Below, piece by piece: positions 10,463 through 21,692 of a stretch of DNA of 64,000 nucleotides. Source of the DNA: Maratus speciosus (taxonomy: Eukaryota; Arthropoda; Arachnida; Araneae; Salticidae); assembly GCA_963932465.1 (NCBI GenBank), contig OZ010794.1, forward strand, positions 447,656,502 through 447,720,501, written 5' to 3'. Position numbers and translations under genes: made by a program. Position 1 is the stretch's first letter; each line of letters begins with the position of its first letter. The notes under the pieces are model-generated. The model was not told the DNA's origin. It did not search any database and saw nothing but the letters and a program-made list of their open reading frames with translations.

Positions 10463-12187
10463 CCCTCTAGTGGATGATTTTTTATTTTTCCTTAAAAAAT
10501 ATATATTTGATTCCTTAATGGGCATACATTAAAGGAAAAATACTGAAAAAATTATCACTCTTATATTTTTCCGTATTTTAGACTTTTTTAAATGGTTGCC
10601 AAATGGCAACACCATGCATTAAGCGTATTCTAACCATATTCTACGATACTTCACTGGTATTTTTTCTATTAATTGTCGGGTGGCATTTTACAGCACGGAA
10701 TTCTGTCTCTTCCTATAACATCAAGGCACGAAACTTTTGATTTTAAAAGTATCGTTAGGTTCACTGATGTTTAATAGTTATCAAAATACAGTTCATGATT
10801 TACAGGTTCAACAACTGGATGAGTTAGTCTAGCATTGACTCAAACGCTAACCTTCAAGTCATGTCCACTTGGCGAACTGGTTGCATTTTTCTCGCAATAA
10901 ATATCAAAATTGTACGCAAATTTTGATACTCTTGCGAAAAATAACAATTTAAAACCATATTTATGCGAGTTTTTTTTTTTTTTTTTTTTGGGGGGGGGGG
11001 GGGGTATACTGCTTCATATGGTGACGCCTTTGTCGCACTTACTTGCTCATAAACACAGAGATTCTTCCATGGAAATGGATAAACATTTCCATCCAGGGTG
11101 CGGAGTATTGGTCTCAACTAGAATAACTTATCTCCCTTATTAGACCATGTATTATCGTTCAGGTGGGAAAACTGTAGTATACTTTCAAATTTATTCAAGA
11201 TCATAGTGAGACTACCTGGTGGTCCACCAATGATGGGATTCCCAAACAATCTTATGATTTTAAAGTTTGCCACGCTACTCAAGATACAAATTCTTAGATA
11301 CTTTTTTATATCTGCCGTGCATATATTGAGTGACTTTTGAATGTTTTAGAACACTATATAGGCTTGTTTGTTCAGAGATATGCTCGAAAAGTACTGGTGG
11401 AAAAGTACAAAAAATATTTGATTTTTTTTTTAATGATAAAACCCTTTCAGGCAGAGAAGCATCTCTAATAATCTTTATCCAAGAAGGATCTGGCTGAAGA
11501 GTTTGAAGCTTTCACTTTTTTCTGTTTACGTTTAACTGACTGTTTTTGTTTTGATGTAGATGGAATATTCACTATCCCAACGTTTGCATCAACATTCTAT
11601 TCAATTTCATTAGCTGATTTATGTGCTTGTAAATCACAATCAGCCTCTTCATAAGTGTCTGAACCGTTTTTGAACAGAAGATTTGGATCAAAAGGTGGAT
11701 CGTTTTCGCTGTCATTGTAAGAAATGCCACTTTCACTTGACAATACAATCCATATTTCTTCTGTTAATAATTTTTTTTGTGTGTGTCTTTGCTTTAAAAT
11801 ATACGTTGAACATGATAAGGCTTTATGAGAACAAATTTTTTGCAAATATCCAACAATATGCAACAATATCTGTTGCAAAAATCCTTACTGAAAATTATTT
11901 AAAATAACATATTCTTTTGAAAAGATTTTTTTCAAATGAAATTTTGCATTTTAAATATTTGTGTTAGAAATCCATCTATGGCTAGGAAAATGGAAGGCTT
12001 CAAAAGTTCCTTTTTATTTGTAACTTATAAACAACTATTACACCTATGGTATTTTTAATGGACTAAACATAAGTATAGGGTCAAAATGAATACGTACAGC
12101 ATAAAGTTATCAAGAAGCAACGGTAAATAAACGATAAGGAGAGAAAATTTAATTTGTTGCCAATTGGCAACAGTATGCACTAGAGGG
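10463..12187 (-). mobile_element. Decayed piggyBac element, TTAA target
   Basis: TTAA at 10459-10462 and 12188-12191 flank inverted termini CCCTCTAGTG (left) and CACTAGAGGG (right). Each arm also carries an internal palindrome of the type GTTGCCAAATGGCAAC (near 10597 and 12157). The interior encodes, on the minus strand, a broken piggyBac transposase. TTAA targeting, CCC termini and the transposase agree. A run of T then G at 10971-11003 interrupts the coding region. Confidence 0.85.
10854..11878 (-). pseudogene. piggyBac transposase pseudogene
   Basis: On the minus strand the first part reads KKLLTEEIWIVLSSESG and an acidic stretch (DSENDPPFDPN), the usual acidic N terminus of piggyBac transposases. 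Further on comes LTMILNKFESILQFSHLNDN, TWSNKGDKLF, an in-frame stop, then LRPILRTLDGNVYPFPWKNL and CVYEQ. The family pattern is F-x2-I-x2-FLH-x-NDN ... KLRPLI ... LCIDESM, so the first catalytic Asp (IDE) is changed to Tyr-Glu here. Several frameshifts and at least one stop break the frame, and the C-terminal half is missing. It cannot encode an active enzyme. Confidence 0.75.
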
Positions 12188-12471
12188 TTAAAGTTTAGGT
12201 GCACAGATTAACTTACTGAATTCTTACATTCAGCTAACAATAAAACAATTGCATTAATTATAAATTTATTATTCTGTTTACCATTGATGCCAACATTACA
12301 GATTGCAGCGATATTTGTTTTATGAATGCCATTTGAATTCTGCGAGATTTGTGCTTTGTTTATTAAATTAATCACGTTTGGTTAAAAATCGCTATTTTTT
12401 TATGTACACGAAGAATATATTTGTAAAAGTAATTTTTCGATTTGTAATTGATTAAACATTTTTTTCTACAG

Positions 12472-12676
12472 GTCTTCGTGAAATAGCAGAGGGACATGTA
12501 GCAGCCCTTCTACTGGCCGGTGGTCAAGGAACACGATTAGGTGTAAATTATCCTAAAGGAATGTACGATGTTGGTCTACCTTCAAGAAAGACGTTGTACC
12601 AGCTGCAGGGTGAGAGGTTACTCAGGCTGGAAGAGCTTGCCGAACAACTCACGGGGAAGAAAGGAGCCATTCCATG
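12472..12676 (+). CDS. UAP1: UAP1 exon with nucleotide-binding loop (first exon in window)
   Basis: This exon carries the UTP-binding core of UDP-GlcNAc pyrophosphorylase. The acceptor is a pyrimidine tract ending TACAG before 12472, and the donor is ATG/GTACGA after 12676. Two bases complete a codon begun upstream (GGT, Gly, if the upstream exon ends in G), then reading starts [23 protein letters not shown], followed by [21 protein letters not shown]. The Gly-rich [10 protein letters not shown] loop and the Pro-Lys-Gly after it are the family signature of uridylyltransferases. The exon ends at KKGAIPW with two bases of the Trp codon (phase 2). The reading frame runs through the donor for a further 20 or so codons into the intron, but those codons do not match the family. 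Identification is secure. Confidence 0.96.
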
Positions 12677-13071
12677 GTACGAATATTTATTGGCAAAAAA
12701 ACAAAAAAAACTTCAAATATTTTTAAGGTTGCCCGCGACATAAAAGCATGGAAAATATTGCATTTCCACTACTTTAAATTAAAAAACTTCAATTTTTAAG
12801 AATAAAAAAGACCCAAACTGCATGCAAATACAATTAAATCAAGAGATATAACCTTTTTATTTTCTTCTATCTTTACAAGAAAGTATTGGATTAGTGAAAA
12901 ATTCCGACTTCCGTTTTCGATGGATATTATGGGTAATTTTCAAAAAGTGTCGTGTTTTTACTGTCCTTTCACACTTGCACAGAAAAATAGTTAGTCAGAA
13001 TTTTTATTGCATGTTATCTAACATTTTTTTGTTTTAAATGATAATTTACAGATTTATCTTAAAATTTTTTA
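12677..13071. other. Start of intron, no recognisable feature
   Basis: AT-rich intron sequence following the first exon of the window. No transposon end, RNA gene or conserved reading frame was recognised. Confidence 0.4.
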
Positions 13072-14893
13072 TCTATATAATAATAAGGAAAGAAGTTTGT
13101 GTGTGAGTGAGTGTGCGACGGTGTTCTGAAGAGACCACTGCACGCAGAGCTACAAAATTTGGGGGAAAAGGTACGCCTATATATGAAGTTTTGCACCTCG
13201 AAGCCCGATTCAGATTTTTTGATTAGATTTTTTAATTTTTTATGCGATTTTTAGCACTTTTTTAAGTTTCGAGGCGATTTTTCCATATAAGTGAGAAGAA
13301 TATGGTTCCTTTCTTTTAACCCAATATAGTAAATTTTGTTCTCTTTTCAAAAAAGTTTATTCGGTATTCGTGCAGCGATTTTTGAATTTTTAGCGAACTT
13401 TTTATGCAATTATTGAACAGCATTTAATGCATTTCCATACCTATAAGGAGGTTATCGTAGAGGGACACAGTTCTGTCGCCAAATACAGCCAAATTTGTCG
13501 CCAACTTGGCGCTATATCGTCAAATTTGGCGACCAAAATCAGTCGCCAAAAGTGACGTCAACTTGGCGATATCTCTAGTATTTCGCCAAATTCCCATAGA
13601 CTTCCATTGTTAATCAATATGGATTACTTGCTTGCAGAAAATAAACAAATTGAAATATTTTAATGCAACAAAAAATAATATTAACTTAAGGGATTATATT
13701 AATTATATTTAAGGGAATCCAGGTAAATTAAATCTATAATAATAAGGAAAGAAGTTTGTGTGTGAGTGTGTCGACGATGTTCTGAAGAGACAGCTGCACG
13801 TACAGCTACAAAATTTGGGGAAAAGATCCGTCTATATATGAAGTTTTGCAACTCGAAGCCCGATATTCAATTTTTTAATTTAATTTCTTAATTTTTTATG
13901 CGATTTTTAGCGCTTTTTTAAGTTTCGAGGCGATTTTTCCACTTTAGTGAAAAGAATACGGTTTCTTTCTTTTAACCTAATATAGTAAATTTTGTTCTCT
14001 TTTCAAAAAAGTTTATTCTGAATTCGTACAGCAATTTTTGAATTTTTAGCGATTTTTTTATGCGATTATTGAACAGCATTTAATGCATCTTCATATCTGT
14101 AAGAGGGTTACCGTAAGAGGGGACACAGTTCTGTCGCCGGATGCCGCCAAGTTTGTCTCCAACTTGGCGATATATCGCCAAATTTGTCGACCAAAATTAG
14201 TCGCCAAAAGTGACGCCAACTTGGCGATATCTGTAAAATTTCGCCAAATTCCCATAGACTTCCATTGTAAACCAATAGGGATTACTTGCTTACAGAAAAT
14301 GAACAAATTGAGATATTTTATTGCAACAAAATCTAATATTAACTTAAGGGGTTATATTAATTATATTTAAAGGAATGCAAGTAAATTAAATTATGAATAA
14401 AAGTAACATGATGCAATGCTTAGCATGCTTTCCCAAAGATAAATTTTAAGAGAGCCCGCAAGTCAAAGGAATTAGATTTGAAACTTTTATCCAATTACAG
14501 TAAATTTTGACTTTCGTGATTTTTAATTCGATTTCTACGTTTCTTCGCGATCTGCTGCAATTTTTTGACATCCCGTTTTTAGCCTATAATACTAAAGTAA
14601 TTTCTGCCCTCATTTCAATAAAGTTTATTCGAATTTCGTATAGCAATTTTCGAATTTTTCGGTAATTTCGTATGTGACTTTTAGTGTGTTTTAGTGATTT
14701 CCTACCATTTTTCCACATTAGTGAAAGGAATCAACTTTCAATCTTCGAACACAATATATAATTTTTTTTCTCTTTTCGAAATTTGTGCAGCAATTTAAAA
14801 TTTTTTCGCGATATCTTATTGTGATTATCAGAGCTTTTTCGCAATTCGAGCTGTTTTTTGACGTACCCGGGCAACGACGGGCAAGTTAGCTAG
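13072..14893 (+). mobile_element. Non-autonomous Helitron with duplicated 5' portion
   Basis: The element begins TCTATATAATAATAAGGAAA after A and ends with a hairpin ACCCGGGCAACGACGGGC, then AAGTTAGCTAG, followed by T; both ends are textbook Helitron (5' TC, 3' stem-loop and CTAG, A/T insertion site). A second 5' start, TCTATAATAATAAGGAAAG, lies at 13733, so the first 661 bp is repeated in tandem with about 90 percent identity by eye. Both units contain the CGCCAAATTTG / GCCAACTTGGCGATAT repeats. No Rep/helicase frame is present. Confidence 0.8.
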
Positions 14894-15639
14894 TAAATAA
14901 TATGAGATACATTCTTTTGTAGTCAAAATATCATTGCCGTAGGTTGTCCCAACCAGCAATTTATTAGGTAAAGATTTGACTAAATTCTATTTAAAACAGA
15001 TGATTACATTTTTTAATACATTTTTATTTAGATGCTACTAATTAAAAAATATTTATTTTCATTAATTAAACTTATCTATAATTCTTAATATTTTTAAACC
15101 GTGTACTAAGAGTGTCATTGCTATGCTTCTGACAAAAAGTTCATCTGGAATTTTTTAGAAGGCAGCACATGCTTTTTTATCAAGGCAAAAATACTTCTTA
15201 AAAGTCAACTTGTTATCAGGTTTAGGTGAATAGAGTAAATACGTAGTTTTGCTTTGGTGAGTATTTTTTTGTACGTCATTACCGTACTCACAATTGATAA
15301 TTAAATGAACTTTTGTTTATTAATCTGCTTTTATTATATAAGAAATAGAAAATCATTGTATGGGCCAGAAGATATAATGGCTGCTATGTATGCCTGGGGG
15401 GGGGGGGGGGAATAAAAGTATTTTGCTTAATTTGTCATTACCGAGCTCACTTATCTCATTACCAAGTTAATTAAAATTTTAAAATTAGTTTGAAAAGGTT
15501 AAATTAGTAATTTTTGTTCCTGCTGATTGTTGTATATTAATGTTTTTGAGGTATGGTAATTATTTACAAAAGATTAAAACTTTCTGATTATTTCTAAAAA
15601 TTTGATTTTGCTATTCAAAACATGGACAGATTTTGAAAA

Positions 15640-16235
15640 TGACCCTTATACATTTTAGGTCCTAAACACGATTTGACGGTTTTTAGGAAATGTCTGCCTG
15701 CCTGCCTGCCTGTCTGTCCGCCCGTCTGTCTGTATGTAACCAAAAATTTTGTGGGCGCTCTATCTCAAGAAGTAATTTACGAAAGTTCATAAAACTTTAG
15801 ATGCAGTTATACCTTAGTATAAATTGGTGCTTAGTTTTTGGTGTAAAGCGTTCAACATGTGATGCTGCATTTTTCACGATTTCCGCAATAGCTCTATCCC
15901 AAGAACTAAAGCACGGATTTTCCTCGAACTTCAGATTCAATTAGACGTTGACAGAAATTGTTTCTGATTAGGTTTTCGTGTAAATCCTATAACAAATGGC
16001 GCTGCTATGCTACATTTTATACTATTTTCGCGATAACTATATCTCAAAAACTAATGCACGGATTTTCATCAAACTACAAATTCTGTTATTTTCACATAAA
16101 TAGATCTTTATTACGCTTGGGTATATGCTGCCCAACAGGTGTCGCTTTTATGCTCTTTTTACTGGAATTTTCGTTGCAGACATCTAAAAGGGTGGGTGCC
16201 GAAATTCAAGGATTTGTTTGACAAATGCGATGCTA
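15640..16235 (+). repeat. Degenerate tandem repeat of about 130-180 bp
   Basis: Three or so diverged units share phrases such as TCTATCTCAAGAA, CTAAAGCACGGATTTTC, ATTCAATTAGACGTTGACAG or ATTCTGTTATTTTCACATAA, and GGCGCTGCTATGC. The block opens with a CTGCCTGCCTGCCTGTCTGT microsatellite at 15691-15735, a common start of arthropod Helitron or LINE remnants. The 87-codon frame over the third unit is a chance frame. Confidence 0.45.
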
Positions 16236-17209
16236 TCTCTTTTTTTAAATGCACACAATTAAACGAACCCATACCTTTACAATCCCCATGATGGGCATAG
16301 ATTGTCATTTAATTTTGGCACTGTGACAGCGAATTTTGAAGTATTAACATGTAGGATTTAGAAGAAAGATTTACGATTGGCACATTAGACTAGTTTGCGT
16401 TGTATTGCCTGTGATTATATAAGGTGTACTTGAAATCCATTTATTTCAATGCATTTTTAAACATTTCTGATAATTAAATTGGTATAGTATCTCAATTTCT
16501 ATGAACGGTAGTTGAAGTCTTCCTGCAATTATTTTTAATTGCACGTTAAATTGTCCTGAGGGTATATGTATTAATTTTGTTTCATATCTAAAAGCATTAT
16601 GCAATGAGCAGTTGATACTTTCATCATCCATATATAGCCAATTTTTGGCAATATAATGTAACTTTATTGCTGCAATATGCGCATTTATTTGTGCATATTT
16701 TTTTTCACTGTTTTTGTTACTTCATATATTTTAGTATCAAATTTCTGCGTTTTTCTCACTTTTTTTAAAGTTTACTGTTGACTGAAACATTTGAACTTTT
16801 GTAACTTTGGTCGTTGCCTTACATTGTTAGATACATTATATTTCTGAGTTTAGCGTTGTTCTTTAGTTATTTCGCTTTTTTTACCCCCCTCCCCCCCTTA
16901 CGTTTGTTTACCAATATTGGGTATATATTTCCTTCTATCAAATTCTTATTGGTTAATTTATATTTTGTCGGCTATGTTATCATTTCAGTTATAATAGAAT
17001 AAAAATTTTTGAAATATGTTTTCATATTTTATTTTTGAAGAGTTTTTTTTTTAAATGATTCGCTTAGTAAAAAGTACCTATAAAAGTAACCTTTCCTTCA
17101 AAAATTAAATTGTTTAAATATTTTTGTAAAACAAGAAGATACGTTTTTTTTTTATTTTCTGTACTCATAAAGGAAACATTTCCCAAAAATTTCAGATATA
17201 TCTGTTTTT

Positions 17210-17522
17210 AAGGGGTCTCAGGACTTTTAAAGCTTTAAAATTTTCGAAATTTTTAAATTTTTTTAGATGTTAAACCAATATCTTTTTTGAACATTTTGAG
17301 TAATTGTTTCATTGAAATTCCCATTAGAAGAGTTATGGCTTTTAGAGTTATACCAGCTAAGTATCTGAAGCAGCGTTTCCGAAACTTTGAAGTCATTTTT
17401 CTCCAAATGACGTTTTTGGGCATAACGCGCATGATATCTCCCAAAAATTTCTGAACGTTTATATGAAATTTTCGAAGCATATGGTCTTTTTTTCCAATTT
17501 TAAGAGTCCCGCGACCCTTTAA
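17210..17522. mobile_element. Possible MITE, TIR AAGGGTCTCGGGACTCTTAAA
   Basis: TTAAGGGGTCTCAGGACTTT at 17209 has an imperfect inverted partner AGAGTCCCGCGACCCTTTAA ending near 17522. The interior shows imperfect symmetry. No clear target duplication was found. Confidence 0.45.
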
Positions 17523-18841
17523 ATATAACCCTTTAAATCTAATTTTTAATTTTTAAGTAACTCGCATATGAAAAAAAAAATTATAAATATACATTTTAGA
17601 GTGTGATTAAATTAAAAGAAAGTTGTCTTTGAACCATCTTAACAATGAAAACAAGTGCCATATTTACTCTTGTGTAATGAGCTCTTTTTTTTGTTTTCAT
17701 AAATTTGAAGCGTGATAAGTAAGGTGCGCATTATACACGGAATATTTCCAATAGCTGTGCACATGTTTTCACCAAATCACTTAATACGTAGATATTGTGA
17801 TGAAATTCTACATACGTAAAAGTTGTAAATGGAATTATAAATGGAATTTAAAAAATAAAAAAAAACTGACTGCGTTAAAAGCGAACTAATTATTTCTCAT
17901 CAATATGAAACTATTTTCTTATAATACTTAGCTATTTTTTATTTACTTGTATTGATGACTTTTAAGTTGTGTTTAATAGTTAGTTCCTATCTATAAACAC
18001 TGTTTTGATGAGGCCTGTGAAGGTTAGCGATTCAGTAAGAGCTAGAGATCCTACCTACACAACTTCCAGGTTGTGTAATATTTAAACGGAGCTTCTGACT
18101 GTAAAATAGTCAATGAAACATAGTCTTCATTTTGAAAGACCTATCCAATGGTATGCCGCTCAATATGGCGCGTAAAAATTTTTTGTCTCTACCGCCATTT
18201 TTTATTTTAAGGCCGCCATTTTGAAAAACAAAACTTAGCCTATAACCATCGGACGGTTAAGACGAATCGATAGAGACCTCATTCATTAAGATCCATCCAG
18301 CCGTTCGGATGTTTCGAGGGTATAAAGAAACCCACATACCCAGATACGGGTGAAACACATAACCCTTCTTGGCAGTCGGGTAAAAACTGCATTTTTATGT
18401 GCCCTAATTTTTGTATTATAACCAGATATATTGTATACATTTCCTAAAAAGTATTTATTAATACAATTTCCAATAAGGGAAGCACAGATTGTAAAAATAT
18501 TAATTTTATGGTATTTTAAGAAGAGGATTTACCATTCATCATCCCGAAAAGTAGATGAACTTCGAGATTTTTTTTTTCTCCTTCAGTAGAAAGAATATAA
18601 CACAAACTGAATTAACCGCTTATTCATTGTCATTACTATAAAAACATTTTTATTATACAATAATTATTAAAATTGATGAAGATTGCACAGATAGCATACC
18701 GGTATGCATTTGACACCTTTCGTCGCGTAGTGCAGCTTCTCAGTCATCTGAAACAAACCAAATCAAATTTTTCGGAAAATATTGCATTTGGGGAAGATGG
18801 GGATGCAGGGAGGGATCCATTTTTAGTGAAATTTGGTAAAA

Positions 18842-19365
18842 CTAGGAGACTCGGCCCCCTGCTTACTAACGCTCGTCAACCCCCGTGAACTGCAACGCAA
18901 TTCGCATTGGGACAGCTACGCGGTTCCAGCTAGCTTCGTTCGCTCATCACTATTTCCATCAACTTTAGCCAGACTAAATATTATCATAAATCATTTTAAC
19001 ATATGAAATTTACTAATATTTTTAATGTATATAAAAAAATAACTCAAAATTTCGTTGAAAATGCAAATAAAAATGCATTTTTTCACCTATAATATTGCAC
19101 AGCGCGGCGTAACATTCGCTTAACTCTTTGGGTAAAGAAACTGTGGATATGCTAACGAAAATGCAAGAAAAACGTTTTTAAAATATGAAATTTACAAATA
19201 TTTTTAATGTATAAAAAAGTAACGCAAATTTTCATTGAAAATGCAAATAAAAATGCATTTATTTTTCACCTATAATACTGCGCAGCGCGGTATACATTCA
19301 CTTAACTCTTTGAAAAACACTATGGAAACACTAGCGAAATGTAAACAAAGCGTTTTCTTCTGTGT
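18842..19365 (-). mobile_element. Helitron 3' end (inverted) with two-unit 185-bp tandem repeat
   Basis: Read on the minus strand, CGGGGGTTGACGAGCGTTAG, then CAGGGGGCCGAGTCTCCTAG, is followed by T, a Helitron-type 3' end that is also seen at 29400-29445 on the plus strand. Rightwards, two tandem units of about 185 bp (about 19000-19176 and 19178-19362) share ATATGAAATTTAC, GAAAATGCAAATAAAAATGC, TTCACCTATAATA and CGCAGCGCGG. The 5' end of the element was not located. Confidence 0.5.
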
Positions 19366-19626
19366 CTAAAAGACAGTCTTATCAAAAAAAAAAAAAACTG
19401 ATTAGCTGAATGGAATGCATACGTCACAGTAAAACGAACCGACCGCGCTGCTTTTTATACATCGATCAAACGGTCTGCCTTTAAAAAAGAGAGACCCTCT
19501 GAATGTTGATTTGCTGAATGGGTCGGGTCATGTGACCGTAAATTAACCACTGAGATCGTTCTTCCGGCTGTTGCCAAATAGCAAGCTATAAATTGTCTCA
19601 TTTTGCCGTCACATAAGAGAAATATA

Positions 19627-19801
19627 CCGTAATTTCCGATGTATAGCCCGCGGATCAAACAATTCAGTTTCGACCCAGAAATTTTATTCAGTATTTGAAG
19701 ACCAATATTTACCGAGATCTAAAAAGTTACATTTTATTTTTAAAAATTTCTGGGTCGAAACACGATTGTTTGATCCGCGGGCTATACACCGGAAATTACG
19801 G
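19627..19801. mobile_element. Palindromic MITE, TA target (mariner/Tc1 type)
   Basis: CCGTAATTTCCGATGTATAG at the left is matched by the inverted CTATACACCGGAAATTACGG at the right; the inverted repeats continue for about 55 bp each (CCGCGGATCAAACAAT, TTTCGACCCAGAAATTTT). TA dinucleotides at 19625-19626 and 19802-19803 flank the 175-bp element. The size and structure indicate a non-autonomous mariner-type MITE. Confidence 0.8.
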
Positions 19802-20071
19802 TACATATATGTAGATTATGGTAATTGTTTGGGGAAAGGAAAAAAAAAACTTTTTTCGCCTCTTTTTTTTTTCTCCAACTTTAACGCGTCTTAAATATTT
19901 TCCCTCCTTTTTTACATGTGAAAAGTTTATGGATCCAGAAAGTAATCTTTTATTTCCAAAAAGAAATTTTGATGGTTTGATCTATTAAATGCTACTTTAC
20001 ATGGCGCGATGAAAATGTCGTTTCAAGAAAAACGCGTTTAAGGCTTGACTCTGGTAAAATTTTTTAGTTAA

Positions 20072-20369
20072 CCTTTAACAGATGTGATAAAAATTGTCAC
20101 ATAACTACTGTGAAATGGTCTGTGAGACCGCTTCATCAAAAGATGAATAAAAGGTGCGATTAACTCATAGGATGGTATTTTTGTACTAAACTTTTTTGTA
20201 CAGGACTGTTATAATTCAAATCCCCCTATTCACAAATCTCTGGTGATAGTACTAAAGCTCTAAACGAAACAAAATTTCGGTAGTGTTTGTAGTTAAACTG
20301 AAAGTTAAATTAAACTATAAAAATTTGAAAAAAGCAGCGGTCTGTGAGACAGGTAACATCAGTTAAAGG
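20072..20369. mobile_element. TTAA-flanked MITE, 298 bp
   Basis: TTAA at 20068-20071 and 20370-20373 bracket inverted ends CCTTTAACAGATGT and ACATCAGTTAAAGG. A second inverted pair lies inside: GGTCTGTGAGACCG near 20118 and GGTCTGTGAGAC near 20339. TTAA duplication points to a piggyBac-mobilised element. Confidence 0.75.
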
Positions 20370-20884
20370 TTAATCAAATTATGTTTTGCAACTTAGACCT
20401 GCGACTTAGCGATTCCTGGCTTTATACCTATGAAACAAATAATTCAACACGCGTTCAACTGTGTCCAGTACTTCTGCAATCGCTTTTAATTGATTAACTT
20501 CTTAAATATTTTGAATTTTAGTTAACTGCTCTAGGGACTTATTCTGCATGCTATATGAGCTTGAAAATGTAAAAAAAAGTAGTTTTTCATGAGCGGTAAC
20601 TTCCTTTTTCGAGGAGGCGAAATGTATGAGAGTAAATGAGGTAATTTAGGTTGGAGGGGTGTGTGTAGTCTGGATTCTTACAGAATTTTATTTTCAAATC
20701 CCATATTTTATGTTAATAAAATAGCATGGTGCGCATTATACATACACATTTTTAGTTTCTGCCTATACGATAGATCATGATCTATAGCGAAAACATTTTC
20801 GTGATTAAATGTGTTAGTGATTAAAATTATTGCGTTTTTGAACTTAATCGTTGACGGTGGTAATCCAGGTTCGTAGACTCTTGA

Positions 20885-21124
20885 ATGTTAAAGACAAGTG
20901 CAAAAGAACTCTGCAAATTTGAAAACAGGATGACTTTATTGGATGTAGATATGAAGAACGTAAGTGCCAGAGAGGGATCCTTTGAGTCAGCTGTTAACAG
21001 ATTGATGCACAGAGATGGAGTGAATAATTTATTAGATATTGTTGCCAATGTGTCGAGCCAAAATCTTGGTACCCTGGACCATTATAACCCCAAAGATATA
21101 TCACTTAATAGAACTTTGAATTAA
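20885..21124 (+). other. Unidentified 79-codon open frame
   Basis: The frame (SAKELCKFENRM, DVDMKNVSAREGSFESAVNR) has a more protein-like composition than most open frames in this window, but a stop lies directly before its ATG and I recognise no family. The opposite strand is also open over the same stretch. It may be a decayed transposon piece or chance; it lies inside a UAP1 intron. Confidence 0.15.
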
Positions 21125-21529
21125 AAACAAGCCAAAAGGACCGTTGATTGGCGTTTTGACATTTCAACGTGCACATACGAATGCCAAAGCTGATTGATGG
21201 GAAATATGCATTTAGAAGCTTCAATGCAGATGCCGGGCGCCGATTTTAATATAAACAGAGTATATATTTGAATCCGAAAAGGTATTTGTATTGACTATCA
21301 AACTGAAAATTAACACTGAGTGAATGAATTAATGCTACAACAGGTCAAAGAATATTTTTTTTTATATATTCTTTAAACGAAGGAAAGTATGCTCGCACAG
21401 TAAAGGATTTCAGAATGAGAAAAAGGTTTGTTTTTGATTTATTTTATTAACGGCTTTGTGTGAACTCGTGGAAACTTTTAACTGAAAACTGGAGCGAAAA
21501 AGAGAAGAATAATTAGATATATTCTTTTA

Positions 21530-21652
21530 GGTAGCTTTCTTTACAAAAAAGCTACCTATTGCAGCCGCTCGGAGGAAAGCGATTTCAAAAAATTTTTGTA
21601 TATTTTCATCGATCATGACCCCCAGACCCCGAAACCACCCTCCGTTCAAAAT

Positions 21653-21692
<40 letters not shown>

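Noticed and set aside
1..12471. Upstream N-terminal UAP1 exon or promoter
   Set aside because: No segment resembling the N-terminal region and ending in phase 1 before GT was recognised. With introns near 10 kb, it is probably upstream of the window, though a diverged short exon could have been missed.
12678..12743. Continuation of the reading frame past the first exon's donor to a stop
   Set aside because: The residues after IPWYEY are lysine-rich and do not match UAP1, whereas splicing at 12676 joins to a perfect family continuation at 23682.
14083..14370. Open frames on both strands (95 and 71 codons) as a protein gene
   Set aside because: They lie wholly in the repeated GCCAACTTGGCG block of a Helitron; the first unit of the same repeat (13440-13700) breaks the frames.
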